Part shown: positions 46,193 to 57,800 of the stretch, in pieces
How positions within the stretch are numbered: position 1 is the first letter of the stretch
How the letters are laid out: every line of letters starts with the position of its first letter
Origin: Tragulus kanchil
Taxonomy: Eukaryota > Chordata > Mammalia > Artiodactyla > Tragulidae
Direction: 5' to 3'
Assembly: GCA_022376925.1 (NCBI GenBank)
Contig: JAIOJX010000004.1
Coordinates: forward strand, 2,232,001-2,296,000
DNA length: 64,000 nt
Program-made: the position numbers and the translations under genes
Notes under the pieces: generated by a model
Seen by the model: only the letters and a program-made list of their open reading frames with translations
Told to the model about the DNA's origin: nothing
Databases searched by the model: none

Positions 46193-46332
46193 ATGAGCGC
46201 TGTTTCTGTGAGGTCAGTTTCATACACCGACTCAGCTAAGGGCCGATTACCCAAAGGCTACACGTTGACCTCGAATGGCTATGCAAGACCTCTCTTCTAT
46301 TATGATGGGCATCTCCCACCTGAGAAAGAAAG
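46193..46332 (+). CDS. Possible coding first exon, gene not recognised
   Basis: An ATG at 46193 (A at -3) opens a 46-residue frame starting MSAVSVRSVSYTDSA and ending LFYYDGHLPPEKE plus two bases, immediately followed by a good donor (gaaag/GTGAGA at 46332/46333). The frame is open from 46148 and closes only in the donor (TGA at 46334-46336). The peptide is varied, tyrosine- and basic-rich, and free of repeat sequence, unlike the chance frames around it. It is not in a CpG island, so it could be an alternative first exon. I do not recognise the protein. Chance is the main alternative. Confidence 0.35.
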
Positions 46333-46339
46333 GTGAGAA

Positions 46340-46742
46340 ATTGGATGATGCCAACAAAATGTGTTCGGTTGAGAGTAGATTTTTCTTCATTTCTCTGATC
46401 AGGATAGTAAATCATTCATATAAAGCAAAGCATAGTACATAGCACATTGTAGTTGCTCAGAAGATATTTGATGATTTCATTAACAAAAAACCCACTCTGT
46501 TTTCCTTTATGAAGATCTCTCTTAGTTTCATCTTTATGATCATCTGCTACATTTCCCACCTGGTTATCCTACGGAACTTCAAATTCAAATGAAAATTGCA
46601 ATAATAATTATTAATAAACTTGTTCTTTTAAAAAAGAAAAAAAGAAAAACCTTTCTTCCACTCTGTGGTCCCAGCTGATGGCTTGAAGCTCCATGTACGC
46701 AGTCACAGAAGTTAATCAGAAAGTAGCCCTCATCCACATTTC
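46340..46742. other. No recognised feature
   Basis: AT-rich non-coding sequence with an AAAG-rich patch near 46630-46650. Nothing recognised. Confidence 0.35.
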
Positions 46743-48993
46743 CCTTTCCTCCACTCTCCTGTCTGTGTTTACATCTGGTCATTCCTACCTCCCAAACATA
46801 ACTGAGCTCTTCCTTCCTCAGCTGCCATCACTGCCCAGTGTCCTTGGCACCAGCCATGGCAGCCACTGGAGTAAATGGTTGGGGGTGGGGGCTGAGCTCA
46901 GGTGCAGTTGGAGGCATCAGAGCCGTGTGGCTGCTGGACATTGTGATTCCAGGCTGCCGACTCTGTAAAACCCTGGTTAGGTTGTGTCTGAGCATGGCGT
47001 CCAGGGCGGAGGATGCCCAGGAACAGTGGAGGGACTTGAAACATGCTGGGAAGACGACCCTGAAGGAGCAGTAGGGATCCTCCAGAGTCAGCCCCAAACA
47101 TTGATTTTGGGTCCTCTGGAGAGTGTGGAATTTCACGCTTGGCAATTTAACATGATGCTGCTGGGTTGTGCCCTACGATCCAGACTTCTTCACATCTTTT
47201 TCTGAGTGCCTCACCAGCCAGACAGGAGGTCCAGACAGCCTCCACTCCGCCATCCCTTTGCCCCTATGCTGTGGGTGCTGCTGCATGCTCCTGCCACAGC
47301 CCCACCCCCTCCTCTGGCAGAATTCCACTCTCTACAGCCTGGATCATTTCAAAAGCTTTTTCCTCGCATCTGCTTAATTTTGTGCAAAGCGCAAGTCTTT
47401 CTCCATGGGCTGTTATCTCTTGCCCTCACCGGCACCAGCAGGGCCAATGAAAGGATTGCCTTGCAATGGTCTAATGACACAGTTGATCTATTTTAAGCAC
47501 CTGAAGCACACTCCGCCAAGTGCCAATCTTCCTGTAGCAAGCTGCTCTCAGCATGCAGGGCCAGGGCCAGCCCGAGGTCTGTTCCTGATTGTTGAAATCT
47601 GGGGAAGCAGCCCAGGGACCCAGACCCTGCCCATCCAAGGATGATCTAAAGCAACCATAAAATTAGATATTTTCACAGACATCGTGAGGTGTTCTGTGAG
47701 AATTGCCCATGGTGCCAGGATTATAAGGCACAGAGACCTCGAGTGACTATAAAAGAGGTTGCTGGTCCTTTCAAAGGACAGAGGTAGAGCCTGGGCCCAC
47801 TCCATGTAGGGAGAAGGTACCTGGGAGGCAGCATTTCAGAAACAAAGAAAAGCCCAAGCCCGTCCAGCCTCAGACCCTTTCCTTCCACTCTCCTGTCTGT
47901 GTTTACATCTGGTCATTCCTACCTCCCAAACATAACTGAGCTCTTCCTTCCTCAGCTGCCATCACTGCCCAGTGTCCTTGGCACCAGCCATGGCAGCCAC
48001 TGGAGTAAATGGTTGGGGTGGGGCTGAGCTCAGGTGCAGTTGGAGGCATCAGAGCCGTGTGGCTGCTGGACATTGTGATTCCAGGCTGCCGACTCTGTAA
48101 AACCCTGGTTAGGTTGTGTCTGAGCATGGCGTCCAGGGCGGAGGATGCCCAGGAACAGTGGAGGGACTTGAAACATGCTGGGAAGACGACCCTGAAGGAG
48201 CAGTAGGGATCCTCCAGAGTCAGCCCCAAACATTGATTTTGGGTCCTCTGGAGAGTGTGGAATTTCACGCTTGGCAATTTAACATGATGCTGCTGGGTTG
48301 TGCCCTACGATCCAGACTTCTTCACATCTGTTTCTGAGTGCCTCACCAGCCAGACAGGAGGTCCAGACAGCCTCCACTCCGCCATCCCTTTGCCCCTATG
48401 CTGTGGGTGCTGCTGCATGCTCCTGCCACAGCCCCACCCCCTCCTCTGGCAGAATTCCACTCTCTACAGCCTGGATCATTTCAAAAGCTTTTTCCTCGCA
48501 TCTGCTTAATTTTGTGCAAAGCGCAAGTCTTTCTCCATGGGCTGTTATCTCTTGCCCTCACCGGCACCAGCAGGGCCAATGAAAGGATTGCCTTGCAATG
48601 GTCTAATGACACAGTTGATCTATTTTAAGCACCTGAAGCACACTCCGCCAAGTGCCAATCTTCCTGTAGCAAGCTGCTCTCAGCATGCAGGGCCAGGGCC
48701 AGCCCGAGGTCTGTTCCTGATTGTTGAAATCTGGGGAAGCAGCCCAGGGACCCAGACCCTGCCCATCCAAGGATGATCTAAAGCAACCATAAAATTAGAT
48801 ATTTTCACAGACATCGTGAGGTGTTCTGTGAGAATTGCCCATGGTGCCAGGATTATAAGGCACAGAGACCTCGAGTGACTATAAAAGAGGTTGCTGGTCC
48901 TTTCAAAGGACAGAGGTAGAGCCTGGGCCCACTCCATGTAGGGAGAAGGTACCTGGGAGGCAGCATTTCAGAAACAAAGAAAAGCCCAAGCCC
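46743..48993. repeat. Tandem duplication 13: 46743-47861 / 47876-48993
   Basis: Offset falls from 1134 to 1132. The two lost bases are in a G-run (ggttgggggtgggggctg versus ggttggggtggggctg), which breaks the frames of one copy relative to the other. Another change is cacatcttttt versus cacatctgttt. Filler is about 14 bases. The block is otherwise unique sequence without a recognised exon. Confidence 0.96.
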
Positions 48994-49254
48994 CATCAGA
49001 AATGCCTGAGCCTCAGACGCTTTTTTTTTCCTCCTCCTCCTAATCAAGAGACATTCTTTTCTGATTATAGCCTATTTGAGTGCCATTGTTTGTAAATATT
49101 ACTTATTTAATCTCTGCAACAATCCTGCGTGGCCCTTCCCTGCTCTGTATCGAAGGATGGTCCTCCCTGTTATATGGGCTCTCACTGTTCCTCACAGAAC
49201 TCACCACCGTCGGTGGTTGGTTTAGCCATTAGCCTGTCATTTCCGTCTCTTATC

Positions 49255-49365
49255 CCCCTTTGGACTAGAAGCCACATGATGGCTCTGTGACAGGCCTGTT
49301 TTGTTCATCGCTGAGTTCTCCAAACTCATTACAGCTTTTGGCACAAAGCGATGGCTGCCAATGAC
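49255..49365 (+). mobile_element. L2 LINE 3' end, sense
   Basis: ctagaagccacatgatggct, then gcctgttttgttcatcgctg and cttttggcacaaagcg resemble the L2 terminus. Confidence 0.5.
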
Positions 49366-49369
49366 AGAT

Positions 49370-49700
49370 CATGTTAGTTGACCATTAACTATGTGCCAGG
49401 CACAATGCTAAGGTCTTCACAGACATGAATGCATTTAATCTTCACGGAAGTTCTATAAAGTAGATGCTAATAATATCCTCGTTTTTACAGAGGCACAGAC
49501 CAAGGCTCAGAAAAAAGGTTGCTGGTCCTAAATCTCATATTTAATAAGTAATGATGCCTTGAATGAATATGTGAATGGGTGGATCTAACATGGACTATTA
49601 AATACTTCCATTTTGCATGAAAGGGAAATGAGGTTCAAAGGTACAGTCTCCTGGCCTCAGTCACATGAGCTGGGAGGTGGTGGGGCTGGTATTTGAAACC
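49370..49700 (-). mobile_element. MIR SINE(s), antisense
   Basis: aactatgtgccaggcacaat, then gcatttaatcttcacggaag and acagaggcacagaccaaggc follow the MIR complement. A second MIR-like piece (ggtggtggggctggtatttg) follows near 49670. Confidence 0.75.
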
Positions 49701-49857
49701 ACATCGAGTCAACTCCAAGGATCTTTTCCCTCCTTCCTGCTTCCTCCTCTTTCCCCTCTTTCCCCATTTTACTGTGATGAGAGTTATGGGGTCAGGGAGA
49801 AGTTCAGGTTGGGGTGGCTGGTCTTTTTCCTGTTGGATGTCCCAGCCCTGCTCTCTT

Positions 49858-50160
49858 GTCCACTAAGGCGATGACACAAATCCCTGCTCTGTGCATGGCA
49901 ACGTGCCAGGCGCTGAGGGATTGGAGATGCACAGGAAAGAGCGTGATCTCAGACAGCCTCCTTCCAGCCTCACCCAGGGGCAGACAGCATGGAGGACTGT
50001 AACAGAGCCAAAGCCTCTTGAATGTTGAGAGGGAAGGAAAGAGAGAAGAGGGAGTCAGGCCAGATTCCCCTGGAAGATCTAGGAACTACTTTGTGGAGAA
50101 GGTAGCATTCACTCCAGACCTTGAGAGGTAGCCTGGATAGGGAAGAAGGGCATTCCTGAT
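49858..50160 (-). mobile_element. L2-like fragment, antisense
   Basis: acgtgccaggcgctgaggga, later tagcattcactccagacctt and gggaagaagggcattcc match modules of antisense L2 elsewhere in the window, with wide divergence. Confidence 0.4.
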
Positions 50161-50465
50161 GGACTCATCCATCCACTCTCGCAGGCGAGCTTCCATGATC
50201 GCTTGTTGCACAACTTCTGGCATCTCAGACCCGTGGCTCAGGGGGAGGGTAAAATAAACAGATAGAAAATAAACAGAGGATTTCAGGACAGGTCAGGAAG
50301 TCCGGTTGTCTGTAATCTCTGAAGTATGAGGAGGCGGACAGTGAGGACAGAAGGTGAGAGCTGGTGAAGATCAGATCTTCGAGAGTTGCCCATGCCAGGC
50401 TGGAGAGTATTTGTTACAGTCTGTGACCAGTGAGGAGACATAAGAGGTTTTGAGCTGAGCGGTGA

Positions 50466-50477
50466 CCCCCCCCCCCC
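50466..50477 (+). repeat. Poly-C run of 12
   Basis: Twelve consecutive C bases. Such runs are prone to length miscalls and may not be the true length. Confidence 0.9.
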
Positions 50478-50749
50478 TTCAGAGCTGTGCATTATTTAGG
50501 ACGATCTCCCTGGCAACACACACCTGATGGAGAGGAGAGCCCAGAGGCAGCAGAGCTGGCTCTGCACTGTGGAGCAGGTGTGAGTGGATGAGAGGGGAAT
50601 GTGTGGGGAGCAGAGAGGATGAGCCACACTGTGTATCGCTGTCGGTGTTACTGCCCTTGTACCCTCAAGTGGACCTGTTTTCTGATTCTGCTTGCTGGGA
50701 CTGTGCGAACTGATACTTTGAAAACTAGGTTACTGACCAAATCGAGGTG

Positions 50750-50960
50750 CCTTCGATAGTGTATCTGATAAGCACTTGAGCTGTGGAGTCAGACTGCCTG
50801 GGTTCAGATTCCAGCTCAGTCACTGACTACCTGTGCAGCCTTCAGTGACTTGCTTTACCCCCACGGCTTCAGCTTCCTCTCAGGATGGGAGGAATAGGGG
50901 AGGGCTGAGTGAGGGGATGGGTATTAGGGAATGCTTAGCACACAGTAATGATTAATGAAA
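50750..50960 (+). mobile_element. MIR SINE, sense
   Basis: gagtcagactgcctgggttc, then cactgactacctgtgcagcc and gggaatgcttagcacacag are in MIR order. Confidence 0.8.
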
Positions 50961-51246
50961 TACAGTTAAATGTGTTAAGAAAACCCCCTTTTAGTATACA
51001 AATTAGTCAACACGCAGTATGGTTAGGACCGGTCACTGCTTGATCATTCTGTTGGATAGAGGAATGGAGGTATTGCTAGCCTAGGACTTTTATTTCAGTA
51101 ACATTTAATTCAATTTTGTTTATTATATGTCAAACTATATTCTAAACTTCCTGTGAGTTATCTCTTTTAATCCAGGTATGAGTTAGGAATAAGATTGATG
51201 TTGACGCGGGCAATCCTAATTAGGTAGGAAGTGTCATCCCAGGCCA

Positions 51247-51450
51247 GGAATTGACGAACCTTTCCTGTAAAGGACCAGGCCAAAAATATCTTGGGCTTTG
51301 TGGGCCTTACATCTCTAAGGCATGGAAGCAGCCCATGACAATGTGTGGTCAAATGGATGAGACAGCAATTCAGTCACAATTTATTCCCAAAAATAAAGGT
51401 GAAGAGGGATTTAACCTGTGGGCCAGTTTGCTGACCCTTACACAAGATGA
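51247..51450. mobile_element. Non-autonomous hAT-type DNA transposon fragment
   Basis: Inverted ends are visible: ttgacgaacctttcctgtaa at the left and ccagtttgctgaccctta at the right. The interior reads gggctttgtgggccttacat, as in common mammalian hAT elements of the MER/Charlie group. The exact family is not certain. Confidence 0.5.
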
Positions 51451-51902
51451 TATGTAATGTCTCTTCCATCTTTGAAAGTCCAGTCTAAAAGGAAGACACA
51501 GAAGTACCTAATCTCTCTTATTTGGTTCCCCTTTGTAACTATAAGAGCAGTTTACCTTAAATATGATAAAGATTACACCGGAAAGATAGACCCAGAAAGG
51601 ACTCTAGAAGGCTGTCCTTCTATAAGACTCCATTCTCCATGTGCCTTCATTTTCCGCATAGCCCATAATTCATACTCTGAGATTACTTGACTCATCTCAT
51701 GTGACCACTAAATGGCAGGCTGCATAGGCTGCCCTGGAGTCTCTTGAGTAGACAGCCCTTGATACTCAGACCAGACTCTCCACTTGAAAAGATATACAGG
51801 GCAGAATTTCATGCCGTTGCCTCCATGTGTAGAGCAAAGTCTCCTCCTACTTTGCTTCCCATTCCCATTTCCTACTCAAAGCCCACATTCTCTTGTAATG
51901 AA
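51451..51902. other. No recognised feature
   Basis: Non-coding sequence. Nothing recognised. Confidence 0.35.
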
Positions 51903-51904
51903 GT

Positions 51905-52125
51905 GCATGTGTGCTAAGCTGCTTGTCATGTTCTACTCTGTGCAACCCTATGGACTGTAGCTCGCCAGGCTCCTCTGTGCATGGGATTCTCCAGGCAAGA
52001 ATACTGGGGTAGGTCGCCATGCCCTCCTCCAGGGGATCTTCCCAACCCAGGGATTGAACCCATGTCTCTTAGTCTCCTGCGTTAGCAGGCTGGTGCTTTA
52101 CCACTTGTGCCACCTGAGTGGCTAC
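51905..52125 (-). mobile_element. Bov-tA SINE, antisense
   Basis: The Bov-A part is at the left (gtgctaagctgcttgtcatg, ctcgccaggctcctctgtgc). The tRNA-like head is at the right (complement of gggattgaacccatgtctct and accacttgtgccacctgag). Confidence 0.85.
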
Positions 52126-52960
52126 AATAGCCACACTGTCTGTCCAGCATGTTTTATCATCCCTCCTTCTGATTCCTTGCAAGAACTGCCTCCTAACTCC
52201 ACAGAGTACAAATGAGCTCTCAGATATGGTGTTCTGCCTCTCCCACAGGAGGTGGAACATGACCTAGGCTAGCAAATCAGAGTATCCCATCTCTCTGTGC
52301 CACTAGGATTTGTTCATCAATGGACATTAGACCAAAGAGAAATCAACCATAGTATTCCCTGAAATTGGATAGGGAAGCACTGGGAGGAAGTATTCTAATT
52401 CTATTATGGTTGCTGAGCTGAGGCTCTGGGTATACTGAGGGCATTCCTGTCCAACATGTGGGAAGAAGCTGTCTGAAAAATAGAAAAAGTTATCCTCCGA
52501 CCATATAGTGAAGCCTTTGAAGCAGCCAGATCTGAATGCAGAGGCTACTCACCCCACCCACAGACCTCTCAGTTGTAAGAACCGACAGATTCCCTTTCAC
52601 TTAGACTAATTTTGAGTTTCTGTAAATTACAATGGAGAGGATCCTAACTAAGGTACTTGCTGCTGTTGTTATTTTATCCTTTTTCTCATAGACAATTGCC
52701 TCATACCCTCGTTTATCGAAACCCTAGCCATCTTTAGGCTAAAAGCTTCCTCTCATCCACTCCTGAAGTGGTTTTATTTCTTTTTCTGACGTCCCTGGCC
52801 CTTGTTTTTAAACATTTTTATCGTTATGGGTAATTTGCTGTCATTCAACATGGTTTGTTCATGTGCATTTCCCAGCACCCTTCTTAGATGATAAGCGCCC
52901 TGAGGACAGGAGCCTAAGTGTCAGCAGAGAATAGTGTGTTTGCTCCACAACTACAAGCAA
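52126..52960. other. No recognised feature
   Basis: Non-coding sequence without a recognised repeat family or exon. Confidence 0.35.
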
Positions 52961-53091
52961 CAGACCGTTGGGGAGTCAGAGCACCAATGCTGGAGCTTAC
53001 AAGTCCACGTGTGCACCAAGCTGCAAGTGTCAAACACACGTATTTAAGAAAAATCAATGTGGTAAAGTAATTGTGACTGAAGGTAATACGA

Positions 53092-53309
53092 GGGCTTCCC
53101 AGGTGGCTCAGTGGGTGAAGAATCCACCTTTAATGCAGGAGACACGGGTTCAGTCCTTGGACTGGGAAGATCCCCTGGAGAAGGGCATGGCAGCCTACTC
53201 CAGTATTCTTGCCTGGAGATTTCCACGGACAGAGGATCCTGGCGGTCACAGTCCATGGGGTCACAAAGAGTCGGACATGACAGAAGTGACTGAGAACAGC
53301 ACAGCAAAG
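53092..53309 (+). mobile_element. Bov-tA SINE, sense
   Basis: The head gggcttcccaggtggctcag and box cgggttcagtccttggac are followed by the Bov-A body (ctccagtattcttgcctgga) and end agtgactgagaacagc. It is repeated at 54215-54432. Confidence 0.9.
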
Positions 53310-53475
53310 ATAATCCTAACATAGCCAGGCTAATATTTTCAACAATAAAAAGGAGTCCTCCAGTGATCTGAGTGTGGTTACATGGCCATAAACAAAGGAA
53401 TGGAAAATTTTTGAGCTTTACACTGAAAATTTATATACTTTATGCAAGTTATGCCACAATGAAAAGTGAAAAATA

Positions 53476-53822
53476 GGGCTTCCCTGGTAGCTCAGTGGTA
53501 GCTCAGCCTGCCAAGGCAGGAGACACGGGTTCAGTCCCTCATCTGGGAAGATTTCACATGCTGAGGAGCAACTAAGCCCGTGAGCTGCAGCTATGGAGCT
53601 GGTGCTCTAGAGCCTTGGAGCCTCAACTATGGAGCCCATGTGCCACAACTATTGAAGCCCGTGTGTCCTAGAGCCCGAGTCCCACAACAAGAGAAGTCAC
53701 TGCAACAGGAAGCATGCTCACCTCAACTAGAGAGTAGCCCCCACTCCCTGCAACTAGAGAAGAGCCTGTGGCAACAGTGAAAACTCAGAATTGCCAAAAA
53801 TAAATGAATAAATAAAAATTTT
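53476..53822 (+). mobile_element. CHR-type SINE, sense
   Basis: The head gggcttccctggtagctcag is followed by the long CHR body (gaggagcaactaagcccgtg, caacaagagaagtcactgca) and a (TAAA)n-like tail. Copies are at 54598-54944 and, for the last 60 bases only, 55975-56035. Confidence 0.9.
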
Positions 53823-54887
53823 TAAAAAAGAACACAGGCAACAAAAGAAAGTAAAAACTAAAAACAAAGGAGTCATACTTGATAAGCCTGTCCATTACTC
53901 GTCAATACAGAAAAATTAATTTGAGATAGATCGTAGACCTTAATAAATGAAAAGCTAAAACTTTACAGCTTCTAGAAGAGAATACAGGAGAATATCTTAT
54001 GACCTGGAGGTAGGCAGTGACAGAACACTAAAAGCAGCAAAAATGGGCAAGAAGTTCCTAAAACAAGGACACTTTACAAAGGACAGACCGTTGGGGAGTC
54101 AGAGCACCAATGCTGGAGCTTACAAGTCCACGTGTGCACCAAGCTGCAAGTGTCAAACACACGTATTTAAGAAAAATCAATGTGGTAAAGTAATTGTGAC
54201 TGAAGGTAATACGAGGGCTTCCCAGGTGGCTCAGTGGGTGAAGAATCCACCTTTAATGCAGGAGACACGGGTTCAGTCCTTGGACTGGGAAGATCCCCTG
54301 GAGAAGGGCATGGCAGCCTACTCCAGTATTCTTGCCTGGAGATTTCCACGGACAGAGGATCCTGGCGGTCACAGTCCATGGGGTCACAAAGAGTCGGACA
54401 TGACAGAAGTGACTGAGAACAGCACAGCAAAGATAATCCTAACATAGCCAGGCTAATATTTTCAACAATAAAAAGGAGTCCTCCAGTGATCTGAGTGTGG
54501 TTACATGGCCATAAACAAAGGAATGGAAAATTTTTGAGCTTTACACTGAAAATTTATATACTTTATGCAAGTTATGCCACAATGAAAAGTGAAAATAGGG
54601 CTTCCCTGGTAGCTCAGTGGTAGCTCAGCCTGCCAAGGCAGGAGACACGGGTTCAGTCCCTCATCTGGGAAGATTTCACATGCTGAGGAGCAACTAAGCC
54701 CGTGAGCTGCAGCTATGGAGCTGGTGCTCTAGAGCCTTGGAGCCTCAACTATGGAGCCCATGTGCCACAACTATTGAAGCCTGTGTGTCCTAGAGCCCGA
54801 GTCCCACAACAAGAGAAGTCACTGCAACAGGAAGCATGCTCACCTCAACTAGAGAGCAGCCCCCACTCCCTGCAACTAGAGAAGAGC

Positions 54888-57035
54888 CTGTGGCAACAGT
54901 GAAAACTCAGAATTGCCAAAAATAAATGAATAAATAAAAATTTTTAAAAAAGAACACAGGCAACAAAAGAAAGTAAAAACTAAAAACAAAGGAGTCATAC
55001 TTGATAAGCCTGTCCATTACTCGTCAATACAGAAAAATTAATTTGAGATAGATCGTAGACCTTAATAAATGAAAAGCTAAAACTTTACAGCTTCTAGAAG
55101 AGAATACAGGAGAATATCTTATGACCTGGAGGTAGGCAGTGACAGAACACTAAAAGCAGCAAAAATGGGCAAGAAGTTCTAACAGACACTTTACAAAGGA
55201 CATGTACAAATGGGCACTCAGCATCATTAGTCATCAAGCAGATGCAAATTAAAACCACCTTTGTCCACCCACCAAGATGGCTTAGTTATTCATATCTTGT
55301 TGGTGAGAATGTTAAAATGGTACAACCACTTTGAAAATCTGTTTGTTTAATAAAAGCTCAACACACACAAAATGCAGATCCTACAATTCCATTCCTTGGT
55401 ATTTACCCATGAGAGGTGAAAACATAAGTCTGCAGAAAGTTTTGTGCAAGACTGTTCCTGGCAGATTAATTCATACTATCCCAAAGCTGAAAACAACTTG
55501 AATGTCCATCTATGGACAAATGGATAAGCAAATCTGGTTACATTTCCACAATGGAATACTACTCAGCAGAAAAAATGAAAAAAAAAGTAACTATTGGTAC
55601 ATGCCACACCACGAATGCATGCCAAAAAAAAAAGGTTGAGTAAAAAAGTAGGACAAAAAAGACCACATACTATATCCCATTTTATGAGGTTCAAGAACAG
55701 GCAAACAAAGTCTATGTGGATAGAAATCATAACAGTTTGCCTTTGGTTTGGGGGTGGAGCAGGTTATCTCCGTATTATGGAAATGTGTCCTGTCTTGGCT
55801 GAGATGTTGTTTGTATATGTTTACATATTTGTCAAACTTTTGTATTTAAGATGTATATATTTCATTATTTGTATATTATACCCTATGTATATATGAAAGA
55901 CTTCTAGGCCTAGGAAGAGAAGAACTGACTCTAACCTCCCGCTCTCGTTTTGCAGCGCCCGTTGGAAAAATCTGCTGTGGCAACAGTGAAAACTCAGAAT
56001 TGCCAAAAATAAATGAATAAATAAAAATTTTTAAAAAAGAACACAGGCAACAAAAGAAAGTAAAAACTAAAAACAAAGGAGTCATACTTGATAAGCCTGT
56101 CCATTACTCGTCAATACAGAAAAATTAATTTGAGATAGATCGTAGACCTTAATAAATGAAAAGCTAAAACTTTACAGCTTCTAGAAGAGAATACAGGAGA
56201 ATATCTTATGACCTGGAGGTAGGCAGTGACAGAACACTAAAAGCAGCAAAAATGGGCAAGAAGTTCTAACAGACACTTTACAAAGGACATGTACAAATGG
56301 GCACTCAGCATCATTAGTCATCAAGCAGATGCAAATTAAAACCACCTTTGTCCACCCACCAAGATGGCTTAGTTATTCATATCTTGTTGGTGAGAATGTT
56401 AAAATGGTACAACCACTTTGAAAATCTGTTTGTTTAATAAAAGCTCAACACACACAAAATGCAGATCCTACAATTCCATTCCTTGGTATTTACCCATGAG
56501 AGGTGAAAACATAAGTCTGCAGAAAGTTTTGTGCAAGACTGTTCCTGGCAGATTAATTCATACTATCCCAAAGCTGAAAACAACTTGAATGTCCATCTAT
56601 GGACAAATGGATAAGCAAATCTGGTTACATTTCCACAATGGAATACTACTCAGCAGAAAAAATGAAAAAAAAAGTAACTATTGGTACATGCCACACCACG
56701 AATGCATGCCAAAAAAAAAAAAAGGTTGAGTAAAAAAGTAGGACAAAAAAGACCACATACTATATCCCATTTTATGAGGTTCAAGAACAGGCAAACAAAG
56801 TCTATGTGGATAGAAATCATAACAGTTTGCCTTTGGTTTGGGGGTGGAGCAGGTTATCTCCGTATTATGGAAATGTGTCCTGTCTTGGCTGAGATGTTGT
56901 TTGTATATGTTTACATATTTGTCAAACTTTTGTATTTAAGATGTATATATTTCATTATTTGTATATTATACCCTATGTATATATGAAAGACTTCTAGGCC
57001 TAGGAAGAGAAGAACTGACTCCTAACCTCAGCTCT
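54888..57035. repeat. Tandem duplication 15: 54888-55950 / 55975-57035
   Basis: Offset goes from 1087 to 1090 because an A-run is longer in the second copy (near 56711). Filler is about 25 bases. The first copy overlaps the second copy of duplication 14 by about 314 bases, so the segment near 53766-54080 occurs three times. The ends disagree (ctctaacctcccgctctcg versus ctcctaacctcagctctcg). Confidence 0.94.
54945..55940 (+). mobile_element. Old L1 LINE 3' part, sense
   Basis: acagcttctagaagagaata, then gaatgtccatctatggacaa and caatggaatactactcagca are landmarks of the ORF2 end and 3' region of an older mammalian L1. Frames are destroyed. It is copied again at 56036-57025. The part before 54083 is a duplication product. 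Confidence 0.7.
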
Positions 57036-57089
57036 CGTAGCAGCGCAGTGACATCTGCTGATATTCTCATCAGTTCATGTGTCTGTCCT

Positions 57090-57800
57090 ATCATCTTTGC
57101 TTAAATGACCACAAAGGACTATCTCCACTATCATCACACCTCGAAAAGTGCTTGATGAACTCTCAGACACTGTACATTTCAAAAGCCTCCTCTTCACCTG
57201 ATTTTGCCAGGTCTCTTCCTAGCCCTGATGTTCCAGCCACACTGGCCTCCTTGAACTCACCACATACTTTCCAGCCTCAGGCCCTCTGCACATGCTGTTT
57301 CTCCACCTGCATTGTTCTCACCCCTGGTCTGCCGTGGCTGGATTCCTCGCCCCCTTGCAGTCTCAGTTGAAATGTTTTACCTTCAGCTGACCTCTCCCCA
57401 GGCTTTACTCATTGCCTTTTCTGATTGTCATGCTTTGGAATTATCTGTTTCTTTAGTTGCTTACTGTCCCTTAGTTGCTAAGTCGTGTCTGACTCCATGG
57501 AGTCGTTGCGACCCCATGGACTGTAGCCCACCAGGCTCCTCTGTCCATGGTATTTCCCAGACAAGAATACTGGAATGGGTTGCCATTTGCTTATTCAGGG
57601 AATCGTCACATCCCAAGGACTGAACCCTGTGTTTCCTGCATTGGCAGGTGGATTCTTTACCACTGAGCCACCAGGGATGTGTGTCTTTCCTGTGGAACTA
57701 TAAACTCTCAAAGGAGAGGAAATATGCTTTTTTACCAGCATGTCTCAGTCCTTGGCACATAGAAATTGCTCAGTAAATATTGCCCAATAAATAAGTACAC
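57090..57800 (+). mobile_element. L2 LINE 3' part, sense, split by Bov-tA
   Basis: L2 landmarks appear in order: cacactggcctccttgaact, caggccctctgcacatgctg, ctcagttgaaatgttttacc and, beyond the SINE, cagtccttggcacatagaaa and ctcagtaaatattgccc. The interruption is the SINE at 57466-57677. Confidence 0.8.
57466..57677 (-). mobile_element. Bov-tA SINE, antisense
   Basis: cttagttgctaagtcgtgtc and cccaccaggctcctctgtcc at the left are the Bov-A part. Gcattggcaggtggattctt and accactgagccaccaggga at the right are the complement of the tRNA-like head. Confidence 0.9.

Larger units (their letters stand above)
52961..55202. repeat. Tandem duplication 14: 52961-54083 / 54084-55202
   Basis: Offset is 1123 with no filler. 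The unit holds a Bov-tA and a CHR SINE. Differences: one A lost before the second SINE (gaaaaataggg versus gaaaataggg), gcccgtgtg versus gcctgtgtg, gagtagcc versus gagcagcc, and a cluster at the join (agttcctaaaacaaggacac versus agttctaacagacac). Confidence 0.96.
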
